Notes under the pieces: generated by a model | The model's input: the letters and a program-made list of their open reading frames with translations, nothing else | What the model was told of the DNA's origin: nothing | Databases searched by the model: none | Position numbers and translations under genes: made by a program | In this document: one piece after another, positions 1 to 11,942 of the stretch | How the letters are laid out: each line of letters begins with the position of its first letter | Numbering within the stretch: position 1 is the stretch's first letter | DNA from: Arabidopsis thaliana | Lineage: Eukaryota; Streptophyta; Magnoliopsida; Brassicales; Brassicaceae | Direction: 5' to 3' | Length of the DNA stretch: 64,000 nt | Assembly: GCF_000001735.4 (NCBI RefSeq) | Contig: NC_003075.7 | Coordinates: 16,245,001-16,309,000, forward strand

Positions 1-3000
1 CTGCAGAATTACTTGTAATTACTTATTCAACCCGTACATAAACATAAATAACCATACAATCAATTCTATTTATATTTATGAGAAAAAAAGAACTCATATA
101 GGTGTTTAATTTATTTATTTTTGTTTCAAATAGGTATATTTTTTCCTAAGTTTCTATGCAAAATTAGATGACTACGAATGAAAGAGTTATATTACATAAA
201 TACAGGACGAAAAAAGATTTTTTTTTTTTTTTTTGGCAAAGAACAAGACGAAAGAAAGCTATGATGTCCCTATACAGGTCCTAACTATACAGTCTCAGAT
301 CACATAAAACCAAAAAACAACTATACAGTCTCAAATTATATAAACATTAAGTCTATTCATATCGGATAATATATATATCGCAGTATCTCACATCTATATT
401 GTCATGCATCATATAGTTTCTTAGTTAAAGAGACTAACCCTAATAAATGTGAATACTATGAAAATGTGAAATACATTCATATAATGCATATGAAGTCTAA
501 TTGACATACATCATCACCGAAACGAACATTGCTTACAACGTACGTCAACCTCTTGGTTCTTAAGAAACGTTAGTCATTACCGGTATCAAACTAGGTGTCT
601 ATCCAGCTTTTTTTTTTGTTTTAATGTTTCATCTTTTGATCCGGTCGTCGGATTGCTTTATTTTGAATTGCGTATAAAAAAAAAAACTGATCCTTTTTAC
701 GACTTTATTTGACAACGTATAGAAAGTGAAATAGTGATAAAATAGCCATGAACTCATTCTTATCCAGCAAACCATGTAAAGTTTTTAGCTCCTTTCCTAT
801 TATTACAGATGAGAGCAACGCTATTTTTGCTGAAGTTATAGGGTATTATGGAGTCATTAATTAGTGAAATCTTCAAGTTTGGAAAGTAAGATTATTAATT
901 TGCGATAAAACCATAATTAGCTAGAGATCAAGGTGCACAACGTGTGTCGGATATTCCTCAGCATCATTATTCATACTAAATTTATAAGTATGTTTATTAG
1001 ACACACTTAAAATATAGACGTAGACGCAAACCACACGCATATATTAGAAAAAATGATATGCACAACACAATAATGAATCATCGGAAAATCACATCTGTTA
1101 ACTAATATTAACTTGTTAAGAAAAGGGCACAACTTATATCAGAAAATCACATATGTTAACTGAATGATTTAAGTTATATTTGGATCATATACATTTCTGA
1201 ATGAACTTAATTGATCTGATCAACGACGAAAATAAAAAAACATGAGACAAAAAAAAAAGCAGAATAATGTAAAATAAATTTAGATTTTTCGATGAAACCG
1301 GAATCTCGCGTGAACCAAGTAGTTGTCTTCTTTTAAAAAACAAAGTGATTTTTTGTGATCTTACCGTTCTAAGTGGCTATGAAAAACAAACATCTAACAT
1401 TTAATAAATACCGTTTAGACACTTAAATCTATTGAAATTTTACTCTGTAAGACGTACAAACTAATTTCTCTGTTTAGCCTATCAACACGAAGCAATTATT
1501 TGATTTATCTTAATTAAATTTGATTCGGCTGACGATTGGTAGGTGAAGAGAATGTTTTTATTCGTTACTCTATATAATAATTTGAAATTATAAGACCACC
1601 TAATAATATATACTTCTAACTCTTCTCTTCTTTATATATGGTTTCTTGATTTGATGATATAAGCATACGATTATTTCAGAATCTTTTAGTTTCATTTTTA
1701 AACTGTTTGTTACGGTTTGCGTCCGCCTCGTGCATTCGTCTTTTTCCATTTGATTGACTTCGACGTTTGGTGCATTGATTGATGTATGACAAAAAAAAAA
1801 TATGACAACAATAGTCTATAGGCAACAAGTAACACTAATATTATTGAACGGATAAAAAACATGAATATATACATTATGATAAATTTTGATCAAATCATAT
1901 ATTGGGCAGAGGAATATATGATTGTTTTGGCTACCGGAGTAGATCTCAAATCGAAACTTAGATTAATTTCCAACAGAAATTAACCACAATAAAATTGATC
2001 CATGAAATTGATCCAAACGACGAGTCTTCAACAGAAAACATAATTTTGTGATTCGAACCCATGACCTTCAAGACAAATCCACATATACATTACCAATTGA
2101 TTCAATTGTTTTATTGTTATATATGCAGATTTTAAATACCTAAATATGTGTTACTATTAGGAAGATGACTTTCTACAATTTAGTTCAACAAAAAATGAGC
2201 CAATAAAGAAAATCCTACATTTTGTATCACAACTTCTTCTTTCTTCTTTTTAAAGAAACCGACATTAGTTTGTTTTAATTAACCCATCAAACATATATTT
2301 AAAAATATGTCAGTTCTTAAGAAATATTGTCTATTGATATTAAGAGCTAATATAACTTTTACTAATTTGAGATAATTTTTCATAGTAATTGTGATATTTT
2401 CTCTTTCTATTAAAATATTAGCTCATTGTAATTCCAGTTACTTCTAGATATCTTTAAAATATGCCTCTTTTGGATCTTGACAGCATTTTTTGGATTAACT
2501 TCTGAAAATCAAATACATAAAAACATGCATATACCAAAAAGAAATATGGTTCAATTTGGATATTCTTCACCAACTAATTCTATATACTTTTGACATTTCG
2601 TTTTGTAACCAGTTAGATTACAATTGACTTTGGTTTTTTTTTATCACCTATTAAATTATAATTGACTTTCGTTCAATGTATTTTAAATATTTTTATTGTC
2701 TTAATTTTTGATGTTAACAGCTAAGGCATAAATAAGATTTACAAATCGAATTATCAAATTCAACCAAAATAAAATAAAATAAAACAAATTACAAAATGGA
2801 GAACGGGAAAAGTCATTTTCCTAGTATTTGGGGAATTAATTAAACAAAACTATGCACCACATACACAAATTTCATACATATATCTATATGCAAAACTTTA
2901 TATAAATTCACAACAGTCATAGTCTATTGTATGATTATTATTTTTATTATTTGACACCGAAGCTGATATTTGTGACTGTTCCTTGTTCATTATATATTCA

Positions 3001-3390
3001 TCTGTCGTTTTCTTAACTTCTACTTCTAATACTTTGACAGTTTTTTTTTTTACAAATTTAAAAGATTTGAAATCGCTTAGAACCAATCATAGTAAATATG
3101 ACAACTTTACTGAAATCTTCCCCAAATCATATTGTTTGTTTGTATTTTCTAAATATTAAAATAAAAAGCGAATATTGTGATTATTCCTAGTTTCATATCA
3201 CTATTCAGAGCATTTTCGTGTTGTAACATTTTTAAATTTTGAGTTTGCTAGAAATTTTAGATGTATTAGATTTTTTTTTAAGAAAAAAAAATCAACGTCA
3301 TTAATGTACTAAAATCAACTTTTCAGATTTATAGGTTATTTGAGAAAAATTATTCAGTTAAACTTAAAGTTTCCGCTACTTTAATCCATA
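1..3390. other. Intergenic, AT-rich, no supported gene
   Basis: No open frame here looks like a real exon. The 62-codon frame on the minus strand at 2898-3086 is low-complexity and has no recognisable motif. Poly-A and poly-T runs (for example near 220-235) and AT-rich stretches dominate. The one structured element I see is the tRNA-like block at about 2048-2107, listed separately. The stretch may include flanking regulatory DNA of a gene to the left of the window, but nothing in it proves that. Confidence 0.6.
1900..2110 (-). mobile_element. Candidate tRNA-derived SINE fragment
   Basis: Read on the minus strand, 2100-2087 resembles a degenerate RNA polymerase III A box (TCAATTGGTAATGT). About 30 bases further on, 2059-2048 reads GGTTCGAATCAC, a good B-box match. 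The text between them (GGATTTGTCTTGAAGGTCATG) is the kind seen in tRNA-related heads of plant SINEs, and no tRNA cloverleaf can be folded from it. The tail boundary near 1900 is a guess, because I see no clear poly-A/T end or target-site duplication. It could instead be a chance tRNA-like match or a tRNA pseudogene. Confidence 0.35.
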
Positions 3391-3395
3391 TAAAA

Positions 3396-3548
3396 TGGGC
3401 CTGTAATATTCATCTGACTGAAATCTTCTTGCGGAAAAAAAAAAGAAGTCTTAAATCTTCTTTATGTCCATTTAAAGTGGGCCTGTAATATTCGGCCCAC
3501 CATGTAATGAAAATGCGTTTCGTTTTGTTCCGCTCGGACCTATATAAA
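3396..3548 (+). promoter_or_regulatory. Ribosomal-protein-type promoter with duplicated GGGCC block
   Basis: TGGGCCTGTAATATTC occurs at 3396-3411 and again at 3478-3493, an 82-bp period, and is followed by CGGCCCACC. TGGGCC/GGCCCA (site II-like) motifs are typical of plant ribosomal-protein and translation-gene promoters. A TATA box, TATATAAA, lies at 3541-3548, about 110 bases before the ATG of the S29 copy. The promoter therefore looks intact although the coding frame behind it is broken. Confidence 0.55.
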
Positions 3549-3655
3549 CCAACTATGAGGGCCGTCGCATACGAAAATTGGGGTTTTCAATTTTATTTCG
3601 AGTGTTCGCTGTTGGTCCTCGTCTTCTAGCTTCGAGCTCTGAGAAATCGAAAATC

Positions 3656-4085
<430 letters not shown>

Positions 4086-4089
4086 AGAC

Positions 4090-5056
4090 CAATGGTGTTA
4101 TGAGGAGCAATCATGTGAAACTTTCAAGCTTTAAAATTGTAATGGATTTATTTCGATAAGGCTTTTGAGCTGTTGAATCTTTTAGCTTTTTGTTTTAAAC
4201 TCAATCTTGGTTCTCTACAAATGATTATCATATAGATTTGAGTTTCTACTATTTGAGATTTGTGTTGCTATTATCTATTACTCTGTTGATAGTTGCTTAA
4301 GAACCATATAACAACTGTTAAATCCTTCCACTAAGGGACCAAGTACTTTGGAATGGTGGTTTATTATAGATGACACTAGTGGCAATGTGAATCAAACAAA
4401 GATATAAGTATAGCTGTTCACAGTTAACGATGTACTTAACGATTTATCCACTTAACAAGACAAGTGACAAACAAATTAAAAGAGAGATCAATGAAGCAAA
4501 ATTATCCAACGAATACAAAAGTTTAGTTTGAACCAGCAAAGTTATTGAGAAATCAGAAAACACTTCACTTAAGTTTACGCACGTGTGAGTTTGTCCAAAG
4601 TCCAACATGTTCTTTTACTTCTTAGTTTCTCTCACGTACGACGAAGACTTTCTCGTGGAAACACGGAGAACCAAAAAACAGAAGAGAAGCGATATGAAAC
4701 GAAGAAACAAACAAGATCATCGTCCCTTTTGCCTTTAGGGCACAAAGGGGAAGCCTTTTTCACTGGGTATGTTTCTTCTCTAATGATCCATCTTCTTCTT
4801 CCCTCTTTCGATTCTCAATCTCACGAAATTACCTGTGACGCTTCGATCTCTTTCAATTTCTTCTTCGATTTCTCTATTCCTAGTTTATAATTGATTGCAA
4901 TTTCGAAATCGTCCCAATTTTGATTATCGGAATCTGATTTTTCAGGTATGTGTTGAGAATTTGGGGTTTTTAGGTTTTTGGCTCAGAAGAGAGAATCTGG
5001 GATCTTAAAAATCGAAACTTTCTAGATGTGGTTTTAGTTCAACTTAGTTGTAGAAG
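4090..5056 (+). other. Intergenic plus probable spliced 5' leader of the ADA1-like gene
   Basis: Downstream of the S29 copy there is first AT-rich 3' flank. From about 4600 the sequence changes to CT-rich leader-like text. A possible leader intron runs from a GTATGT donor at about 4768 to a TTTTTCAG acceptor at about 4945, just upstream of the ATG at 5057. The open frame at 4585-4890 has no recognisable domain and is best read as leader. Confidence 0.45.
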
Positions 5057-6085
5057 ATGGGATCAAATCAAGGTTCTTCCAGGTTAGATACGTTAGAGAT
5101 TAAAGCTCTCATTTACCGGGAAATTGGGAATCAAAGAGCTGAGAGTTACTTCAATCAGCTCGGAAGATTCTTTGCCTTGAAGATCACCAAATCTGAATTC
5201 GACAAGTTGTGCATCAAGACCATTGGTAGACAAAACATCCATCTTCATAACCGTCTTATACGTTCCATCATCAAGAATGCTTGTATTGCCAAATCTCCAC
5301 CATTTATAAAGAAAGGTGGGAGCTTTGTTAGATTTGGTAATGGGGATTCGAAGAAGAACAGTCAAATTCAGCCGCTTCATGGAGATTCTGCGTTTTCTCC
5401 TTCGACTCGTAAATGCAGGTCAAGGAAGTTGAGAGACAGGCCAAGTCCACTTGGTCCACTTGGGAAGCCTCATAGTTTAACTACGACGAATGAGGAGTCA
5501 ATGTCAAAGGCACAAAGTGCTACTGAATTGTTGTCTCTAGGAAGTAGACCTCCCGTGGAAGTTGTGTCTGTGGAGGAAGGAGAAGAAGTTGAACAAATAG
5601 CAGGAGGAAGTCCAAGTGTTCAGAGCCGGTGTCCTCTCACTGCTCCGCTTGGTGTTTCTATGAGTCTTAGGAATGGAGCTACTAGAAAGTCTGTTTCCAA
5701 TGTGTCTATGTGTAGCAGAAGTTTCAACCGCGAGACTTGTCAGAACAACGGTGAGCTACCTGATACAAGAACGCTGAGGAGTCGGTTGGAGAGGAGATTG
5801 GAGATGGAGGGGCTAAAGATAACTATGGACTCTGTTAGTCTTCTTAATAGCGGATTGGATGTGTTTATGAGAAGGCTGATTGAGCCTTGTTTGAGTTTGG
5901 CTAATACTCGATGTGGGACTGATCGGGTTAGAGAGATGAATTACCAGTATACACAGCAAAGCAGAAGGCTTTCATATGTATCGATGTCAGATTTTCGTGC
6001 TGGTATGGAGTTGAATACTGAGATACTTGGAGAAGATTGGCCTATGCATATGGAGAAGATCTGCTCCCGTGCTTCAGATAAGTAA
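5057..6085 (+). CDS. SAGA complex ADA1/Tada1-like protein
   Basis: Single-exon frame of 342 codons. The N-terminus (about residues 10-80, with LEIKALIYREIGNQRAESYF, LGRFFALKITKSEFDKLC and NRLIRSIIKNA) matches the SAGA-Tad1/Hfi1 family. Those subunits help hold together the histone-acetyltransferase coactivator SAGA in the nucleus. The middle is Ser-, Pro- and Arg-rich and looks disordered. The C-terminal third (RTLRSRLERRLEMEGLKITM, then LLNSGLDVFMRRLIEPCLSL) resembles the histone-fold-like region of plant ADA1 proteins. I see no membrane segment. The ATG at 5057 follows stops in a CT-rich leader. The family assignment is from memory of motifs. The protein is moderately conserved, so the biochemical role is inference. 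Confidence 0.75.
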   Translation: MGSNQGSSRLDTLEIKALIYREIGNQRAESYFNQLGRFFALKITKSEFDKLCIKTIGRQNIHLHNRLIRSIIKNACIAKSPPFIKKGGSFVRFGNGDSKKNSQIQPLHGDSAFSPSTRKCRSRKLRDRPSPLGPLGKPHSLTTTNEESMSKAQSATELLSLGSRPPVEVVSVEEGEEVEQIAGGSPSVQSRCPLTAPLGVSMSLRNGATRKSVSNVSMCSRSFNRETCQNNGELPDTRTLRSRLERRLEMEGLKITMDSVSLLNSGLDVFMRRLIEPCLSLANTRCGTDRVREMNYQYTQQSRRLSYVSMSDFRAGMELNTEILGEDWPMHMEKICSRASDK

Positions 6086-6571
6086 AGAACAAACATCATA
6101 GGTTAGATACATAGCATTTGAGTTTTCTGGTTTGGTTTGCGCTGTTGAAAAAAGTTACTGGGATGGTCCAAGTTTCAATGGAAGAAGGTTTTGAAGAGAA
6201 GAAGGGTGGGTCTTCTTGATGTTGTACAAGTTCAGATAATAGAGTGAGATTTAAGTAAGAGTTTTTTTTGAAGTAAACGACATTTTGTTTAGCTGATTTG
6301 TTTTTCTCTCATGTGTATTTTTCCTTGTTTGCTCTCTGATGTAAACAAAGTTAATAATGAAAGCAAAAAAGGCTTCTTGAAAAGATTCGTGTGAATATTT
6401 CATTTGTCTGGTCAAAGTCACTAAATATTACATTGGAATGTTAAAACCCAAACTGAAGTAAAAAGCTTAAAACAAAAAGCGCAAGACATAATCATACTAT
6501 GAGACATGTCCAAATGCCTCGAAGACAAACGATCAACTTATTTAAAAAAATGCATGGGTGATTGATTCAAT
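6086..6571. other. Convergent 3' flanks
   Basis: The 3' UTR of the ADA1-like gene (AATAATGAAA-like signals near 6350) meets the 3' end of the minus-strand F-box gene. I see no other gene. Confidence 0.6.
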
Positions 6572-7711
6572 TCACCAAACTGTTGCAGTAAGAGCATTCA
6601 CTAATAAATCCACATGACGGTTTGGTCCACTGGATATAAACACATTGTCAAACCACTCAAGCGTTCCCCAAATTTCTCCATTTTGGCGTTTTTGAATCGC
6701 AATTTCCGCACACCAAATCTTTGTTTCGTCATCAACTAACACATACTCCTCCCAAGAAATCGCCAATTTTCCACAATGATCCGCCGATTTAAAATTTCTA
6801 TAATAATTAGTAAAAGTAGGCAGTCCTTCCAAACCCTTCAAAGCTGCCCATTCTCTTTTCTTGAGGTCATACCAACGTACATCCCCAAGACTGCAACGGT
6901 AGAACACGTTCTCTATCACACAACAAGATGATGGATCCAGACTCCATCCATGATTCAGGCATATGTCTGCCCCTCTCCATTTACCTTTATGCATCTTGTA
7001 AGTGACATCTTTTTCCCTAGACCCTACATAGACGGTTCTTTGATAACTTATGCTTAAGTACTCAGAGCCTTTGCATACCTCCTCGCTAGGGATCTGTAAA
7101 AACTCCCAAGTTTGAGTCTTCGTATCAAAAATCTCCATCCAATTCATTGAATTGAGATTTTCGCAGCCTCCCGTAACATATATTCTCCCATCGAGGGTAC
7201 AAGCAGATGGAAACACACGGGCCACCCGCATGCTTGGAGCTTCACGCCATGTGTGAGAACGAGAGTCCATAACCATAACGCTAGACAAAGCGTTATAAGT
7301 CTTTGATCCAGTTGCATTTATCGAAGCGTTTTTATTCTCTGATCCACCGCCAATGGCATATATCTCATGACCGACCACTACAAAACCCGGCAGGGCTGCG
7401 GAAGTAAAATTGGGAGATGAAATCGGGACCAAAACTTTTTTGGAGCTATTTGGTCCCTGGTAGATAATGAACCAATGTAGTTGTTCAGAATCGGTATGGA
7501 GTCGTACGCACACGTAAAGACAACTCTCCGTTCCGCCTAAGAGGATTCGGGTTTGGTAAAGCTCCTTTGAAGCAAGAAGAAAGCGAAATTTTTTGGAGAC
7601 TAATGAGAGAGTTGGATAATGTAATCTTGAGACGCGAGCTAAGCAGTTAAATACCAAATCATCAGGAAGCATTAGAAATCTTTTAATCGAGGGTTCTTCT
7701 CCATATTCCAT
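6572..7711 (-). CDS. F-box/kelch-repeat protein
   Basis: Intronless frame of 379 codons. Residues about 12-50 ([20 protein letters not shown], then [15 protein letters not shown]) form an F-box that would bind an ASK/SKP1 adaptor in an SCF ubiquitin ligase. Kelch-like repeats follow, with the signature GG pairs in [16 protein letters not shown] and [12 protein letters not shown] and the W in [10 protein letters not shown] and TQTWEFLQI. This is a large, fast-evolving family in Arabidopsis. Single-exon structure and about 350-400 residues are usual. The substrate is unknown. The start at 7711 is the first ATG ahead of the F-box and leaves the usual short N-terminus. The frame is complete, with no break. 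Confidence 0.9.
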   Translation of the reverse strand: MEYGEEPSIKRFLMLPDDLVFNCLARVSRLHYPTLSLVSKKFRFLLASKELYQTRILLGGTESCLYVCVRLHTDSEQLHWFIIYQGPNSSKKVLVPISSPNFTSAALPGFVVVGHEIYAIGGGSENKNASINATGSKTYNALSSVMVMDSRSHTWREAPSMRVARVFPSACTLDGRIYVTGGCENLNSMNWMEIFDTKTQTWEFLQIPSEEVCKGSEYLSISYQRTVYVGSREKDVTYKMHKGKWRGADICLNHGWSLDPSSCCVIENVFYRCSLGDVRWYDLKKREWAALKGLEGLPTFTNYYRNFKSADHCGKLAISWEEYVLVDDETKIWCAEIAIQKRQNGEIWGTLEWFDNVFISSGPNRHVDLLVNALTATVW

Positions 7712-9064
7712 GGTTGTTGATCACTTTTTTTCTCTTACGGTTGTTGATAGAGAGCGGAAGCTAAATATCGGACGAGAACACAAGATCTCTAGGAGAACTC
7801 GGATTTACAAACGGATCTTGCTTAGAACGTCAAAACTTGATGAAGAAGCAATAGAGATAAAGTCGAGATCGGTAGTGATATCGACTTGGTTTTGCAAGCC
7901 CTTAGGGTTGAGAGTCCTCCTCTCTAGGCTTTATAGAAAGCTCTCTTAAAACTCTTTATTCAATAATCCAAAACTAATCTATTCTACAACGTAAGGATTC
8001 TTTAAATAAGAATCAGAAACAAAGACCCTAATTCTAAAAAGAAGTTAAAAGCCAAACACGTAAAGCCCACATCTTTAATAAAGTCCATAAACTACTAAAT
8101 CATGAATGAGAAACAATAAAGAGGCTTGGTCACGACGAGGCCCATCAAAGGCGTGAACAAAGCAAAGATGCGCTGCATCAGTTGCTTATTAAGTAAGAAC
8201 TTGCTTTTTTTAACAAAACAAAAAAAAGTAAGAAATTGTTTTTTGCATAAGCTTCTTTTTGTCTCGACTATTCTTGTCTATATTGTTTATATATAGATTC
8301 CTAATCTCATTGGGAGTTTTTCAACGTGTTTGGAAGTATAGTAAGTTTCTAATTTTCTATAACAAAACGTATATTCTCTTCACTTGAAGAATTTACTGAT
8401 ATTCAAAAAAAGAACTAGAAGAATTTACTTTTTTTTTTTATCATTCCTTTTTACTAAATTGTTTTGTTTTGTTCTTTGTGTGCTCTTTCTTCTGGTACAG
8501 ATATATATGCGGACCTACGTACAAGAAAGGACCCTAAATTTCTAAAATTTTACTTACTGTTATGAGAAAACAATACATTTGGCATATCAATTTTTTTTGT
8601 TACAAGCTGTCGCACTGCTACCTGCTACCCTACCAATCTGGGACGCGTATAAGATTGAGAACAAAAACCATATTTTAGCATACATAGCATTTGGTTTGAC
8701 TCCGTTGGTCTCGTGTAAATTTTCCGTCTTTGTTAACCGTACTGATGTAACTAAGGATTAATATAAAAGACTTGTGTCAACAGTTTCCTTTGCCTGGTAA
8801 AGACTCAAAAAGTTGATCGAAGCTAAAGAACCACCATTTTACTCAAATATTACATGGAATACTAAACATAGAATTGAATTAAATCTAAGAGTGTAAGACA
8901 TGTCCAAATGCACAGTTTTCCCCAAAACTCCTTACATTATATCCTCCTAAAATCTGGAGAGAGGAAACAAAGAATGTTGAAGAATGCCCTGTTTCTTTTA
9001 GTAAAAGTGTTTTTTGGCTTCATTTCTTCATTTCTAAACTGAGAGAGTTTCCCAGAGAGCTTTT
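7712..9064. other. Intergenic between F-box and Mpv17 genes
   Basis: The leader/promoter of the F-box gene lies on the left and the 3' flank of the Mpv17 gene on the right. The plus-strand frames at 7710-7949 and 8579-8761 show no family motif. The first is antisense to the F-box leader. I see nothing else of note. Confidence 0.55.
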
Positions 9065-10592
9065 TCAAATTTCAATGGCGGTTGGCGTCGCACGGCTTGC
9101 CATATAAGTTATGTAGATTGTCCATAGATACGAAAACGAGTTGCTCACAAGTGGCTGCAGACAAAAAGAAACCAGACTTCAGTTGATAACCAAAACTCAC
9201 GATAAGACAAAATGAATGCAGCAAATATATGATCTGTCTTGAACAAAAGGTTAACCAAAGTGAAGCTAAGTTGGAAATAAAGTGGTAGGTATCAATCATA
9301 CATACCTGTAAATAAACAGGGCAGAACTTGAAAGTAATAAAATCACACAAAGGCCAATACATGACACCATTAAGCATTGTGGGAAGTAGGTCCCTTTTCA
9401 ATCTAGCAACTATCTCTGAACCATTTTCACCTGAAAAAATAATTGAAAATCAGACTTTGATGTCATCAAGAATAGCTTAGGATCAAATTCTAACAACAAT
9501 TCTCCTCTCTTCAAACGCCATTTAGAGAAAGAATGTAACATCAAACAACCTGCTCTATAACAACCCTTAAGATTGAAGGTCAACAGGATCTAGAGTTTCA
9601 GAAAAATCATACTTTTATATGTTGCTCAAAGAAGAATATATAGACTATAAGAAAGGAACCAGTTGATTATTTTTCATGTACAGCTGAAAGCTTACCCTGT
9701 AGGGCTGCATTCAGTGAGAAGAAAACAACATTCATGGCAGGCCCATAGACTGTCTGTCCCATGGCCATTTTCTTAAACGTTGTGATCAAATCTCGTTTTG
9801 GGAAGAGACTTGACATGAGATTGAACCAATAGTGAAGTGTAGGACCCAAGATTAATAACCCATATCCTCCCATCCTTGCTGTTCTTACCAAGTCATAAGA
9901 ATCCACTGAAGCTTGTGGAATTGTCTGTTGAAAGATCAAACAAGTCACACTTTTGTCAACAACAATACAAGAACAAAGAAACGTAAGCAAATATAACAAC
10001 TCAATTCACATAAAACCCGCTACTACATCCACATTACTAAGAATCGATCATTACTTCTTAATCTAGAAGTAATTCTTGTCCTATCTCAAATCTCTAAAGC
10101 ACAATGGAGATACAGTGACTTCTACTATTACCATTTGTTAGAAAACACAATGGAATCTTAGGACTGAATCAACAAGAACATAATCACAGAATATCTAAAA
10201 TCTGATTTGTAGGCTTACAAAACAAAAATGAGATAGATTTTTGAAATTACCTGCGAAGACAAATCGGCTGCTATGTAAATAAGCGAGGACGTGACGGATT
10301 TGGTAAGAACCGGCCGAGATTTCACCATTCCCAAATACCATCCGATGAATCCTGCTGTAGAGACCGTCGAAGAAGACGAAGACGAAGACGAACAGAAACC
10401 AGAGACACCTGTTTCCTTTGCTTTCCCGAGAAACTGAGGCGTACGATAAAAAGGCCTCGACTGCAATCGCTGGATGTTTCCTCCTATCGGTAAAGGGTCG
10501 AGCTTTCCAAAAGGATTCGTCATCGTTGCTCGCTGTAATCGAAAGATCCGAGCGGCGTCGGAAGCAGCGTTTCTAAACAATGCGCCGGTCAT
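9065..10592 (-). CDS. Mpv17/PMP22 family membrane protein
   Basis: Four exons on the minus strand (10592-10251, 9924-9696, 9430-9306, 9154-9065) join in frame to 261 residues plus stop, which is usual for the family including an N-terminal extension. The first 60 or so residues are basic and Ser-rich (FRNAASDAARIFRLQRATM) and could be a mitochondrial or plastid presequence. The family core follows: GWYLGMVKSRPVLTKSVTSS, DLSSQTIPQASVDSYDLVRT, MGGYGLLILGPTLHYWFNLM, NGVMYWPLCDFITFKF and SFSYLWTIYITYM. The W-x-x-Y near the C-terminus fits. About four hydrophobic segments are present. Mpv17/PMP22 proteins sit in peroxisomal or inner mitochondrial membranes and are proposed channels. Which membrane applies here is not shown by the sequence. 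Confidence 0.9.
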
Positions 10593-11942
10593 TGTCGTGT
10601 GATGGCTCCGAGAGTTTTGGGGGTTCAGGGAAGGGTTTTATATATAACGGCGGTGGAGAAGAAGAAACAGAGCTCTGTTTTTTTAAAAAGTTTAAATGCC
10701 AATAAATAATGAAACACACAATTTGTATATTTCGCGAGTATAAAGGTTTTTCTACTCGCGTCTCGTACCATTGCAATCGTTCTTCATAAATTAGTTTTGT
10801 TCTTAATAAATTAATTAATCATGCCTTTTCTAGATACAGAATTGTCGAGATCTTTCCTAATAACCGAAGTTTTTGTGAAAGCTATAGTGTTACTTAGCAC
10901 ATTGATTATATATAAGCCAACAAATTGATTATTATTTATTATTAGCTAATCACTCAATAAACTCAAAAGCCAAGCCAAATTATTGGAGAAAATAACCTTT
11001 CCAATTTCTATGTTAGGCGGAGGAAAGAGTGCCTGAAGGCTGAAGAGCGCGTGACCGTCAAAGGTGGACGGTTCAAAAACCAAACATCCCCAAACTGTTT
11101 CTGTTCTGTAGTGTTCTAGGGTTGTTTACACGTCCTGTTCACATTGGTTAGTGTCGACGTCATCACTTCTGACACGTAAAACTTAATTCAGTGACGCTAA
11201 CCTTTAGTAGAAGCCACGTGTTGCGTTCGTGTCCCAAGTTCCGACTTTTAGCCACTTTTTATGAACTCTTTTATTTTTATATATTTAGTCAAAAAGAACG
11301 TAGATCATTGGAAGAGAAGATTCTCTTATTTTCTGTCGGCAATTTTTCGAAGATTCTAAACCAAACTAAACGTAGATGATGTCACACACACAAAAAAAAA
11401 CAAAAATTATTATCGGTATCACTCATGACTCATGTGTCCACAAAAACTCGAATAAAAAGATGGTCCCTGGTGTGTAAGCTCAGATACATTTTTTATATAT
11501 ATAACATGGACAAAATAATTTTCCATTTAATAGATACAAATACAATCATACAACACATTTTGTTAAGTTATAAGGGAAAAAATTAGTACACATTGCAAAT
11601 TAACAAGAGACTTGACGGACTCAAACGAGCAGTAAATACTCAATACCAAGTAATCAGAACACCCAAATCGATCCACACTTGTCATCACTTCTGTGTTAAT
11701 CTTATAAGTTCTTATATTTCTTTTACTGAAATATCAAACAACAAGAAACTTCTATTGTTCAAATGATATTTCGAACCAAGTTTTCATTATCAGGTTTTAA
11801 TTTTTGTATCATTCGCATTATAAGAAAGCTAAATAGTTACACTGTTTCAGCGAAGAACTGTACACGAGGGATCCAGCAGCAGATTTTTAGTCAAAAGATA
11901 GAAGCTGTGAGACTGAGATAGATATATGGAAAAAAACCTAAC
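10593..11942. other. Mpv17 promoter side and P4H 3' flank
   Basis: There is a short AT-rich promoter for the minus-strand Mpv17 gene. A G-box core CCACGTG is visible near 11213 in unexplained sequence. The 62-codon plus-strand frame at 11191-11379 lacks any motif. No gene is supported. Confidence 0.5.

Noticed and set aside
2898-3086. 62-codon minus-strand frame near 3 kb
   Set aside because: Lys/Val/Asn-rich translation of AT-rich DNA. No motif, and no splice or promoter support.
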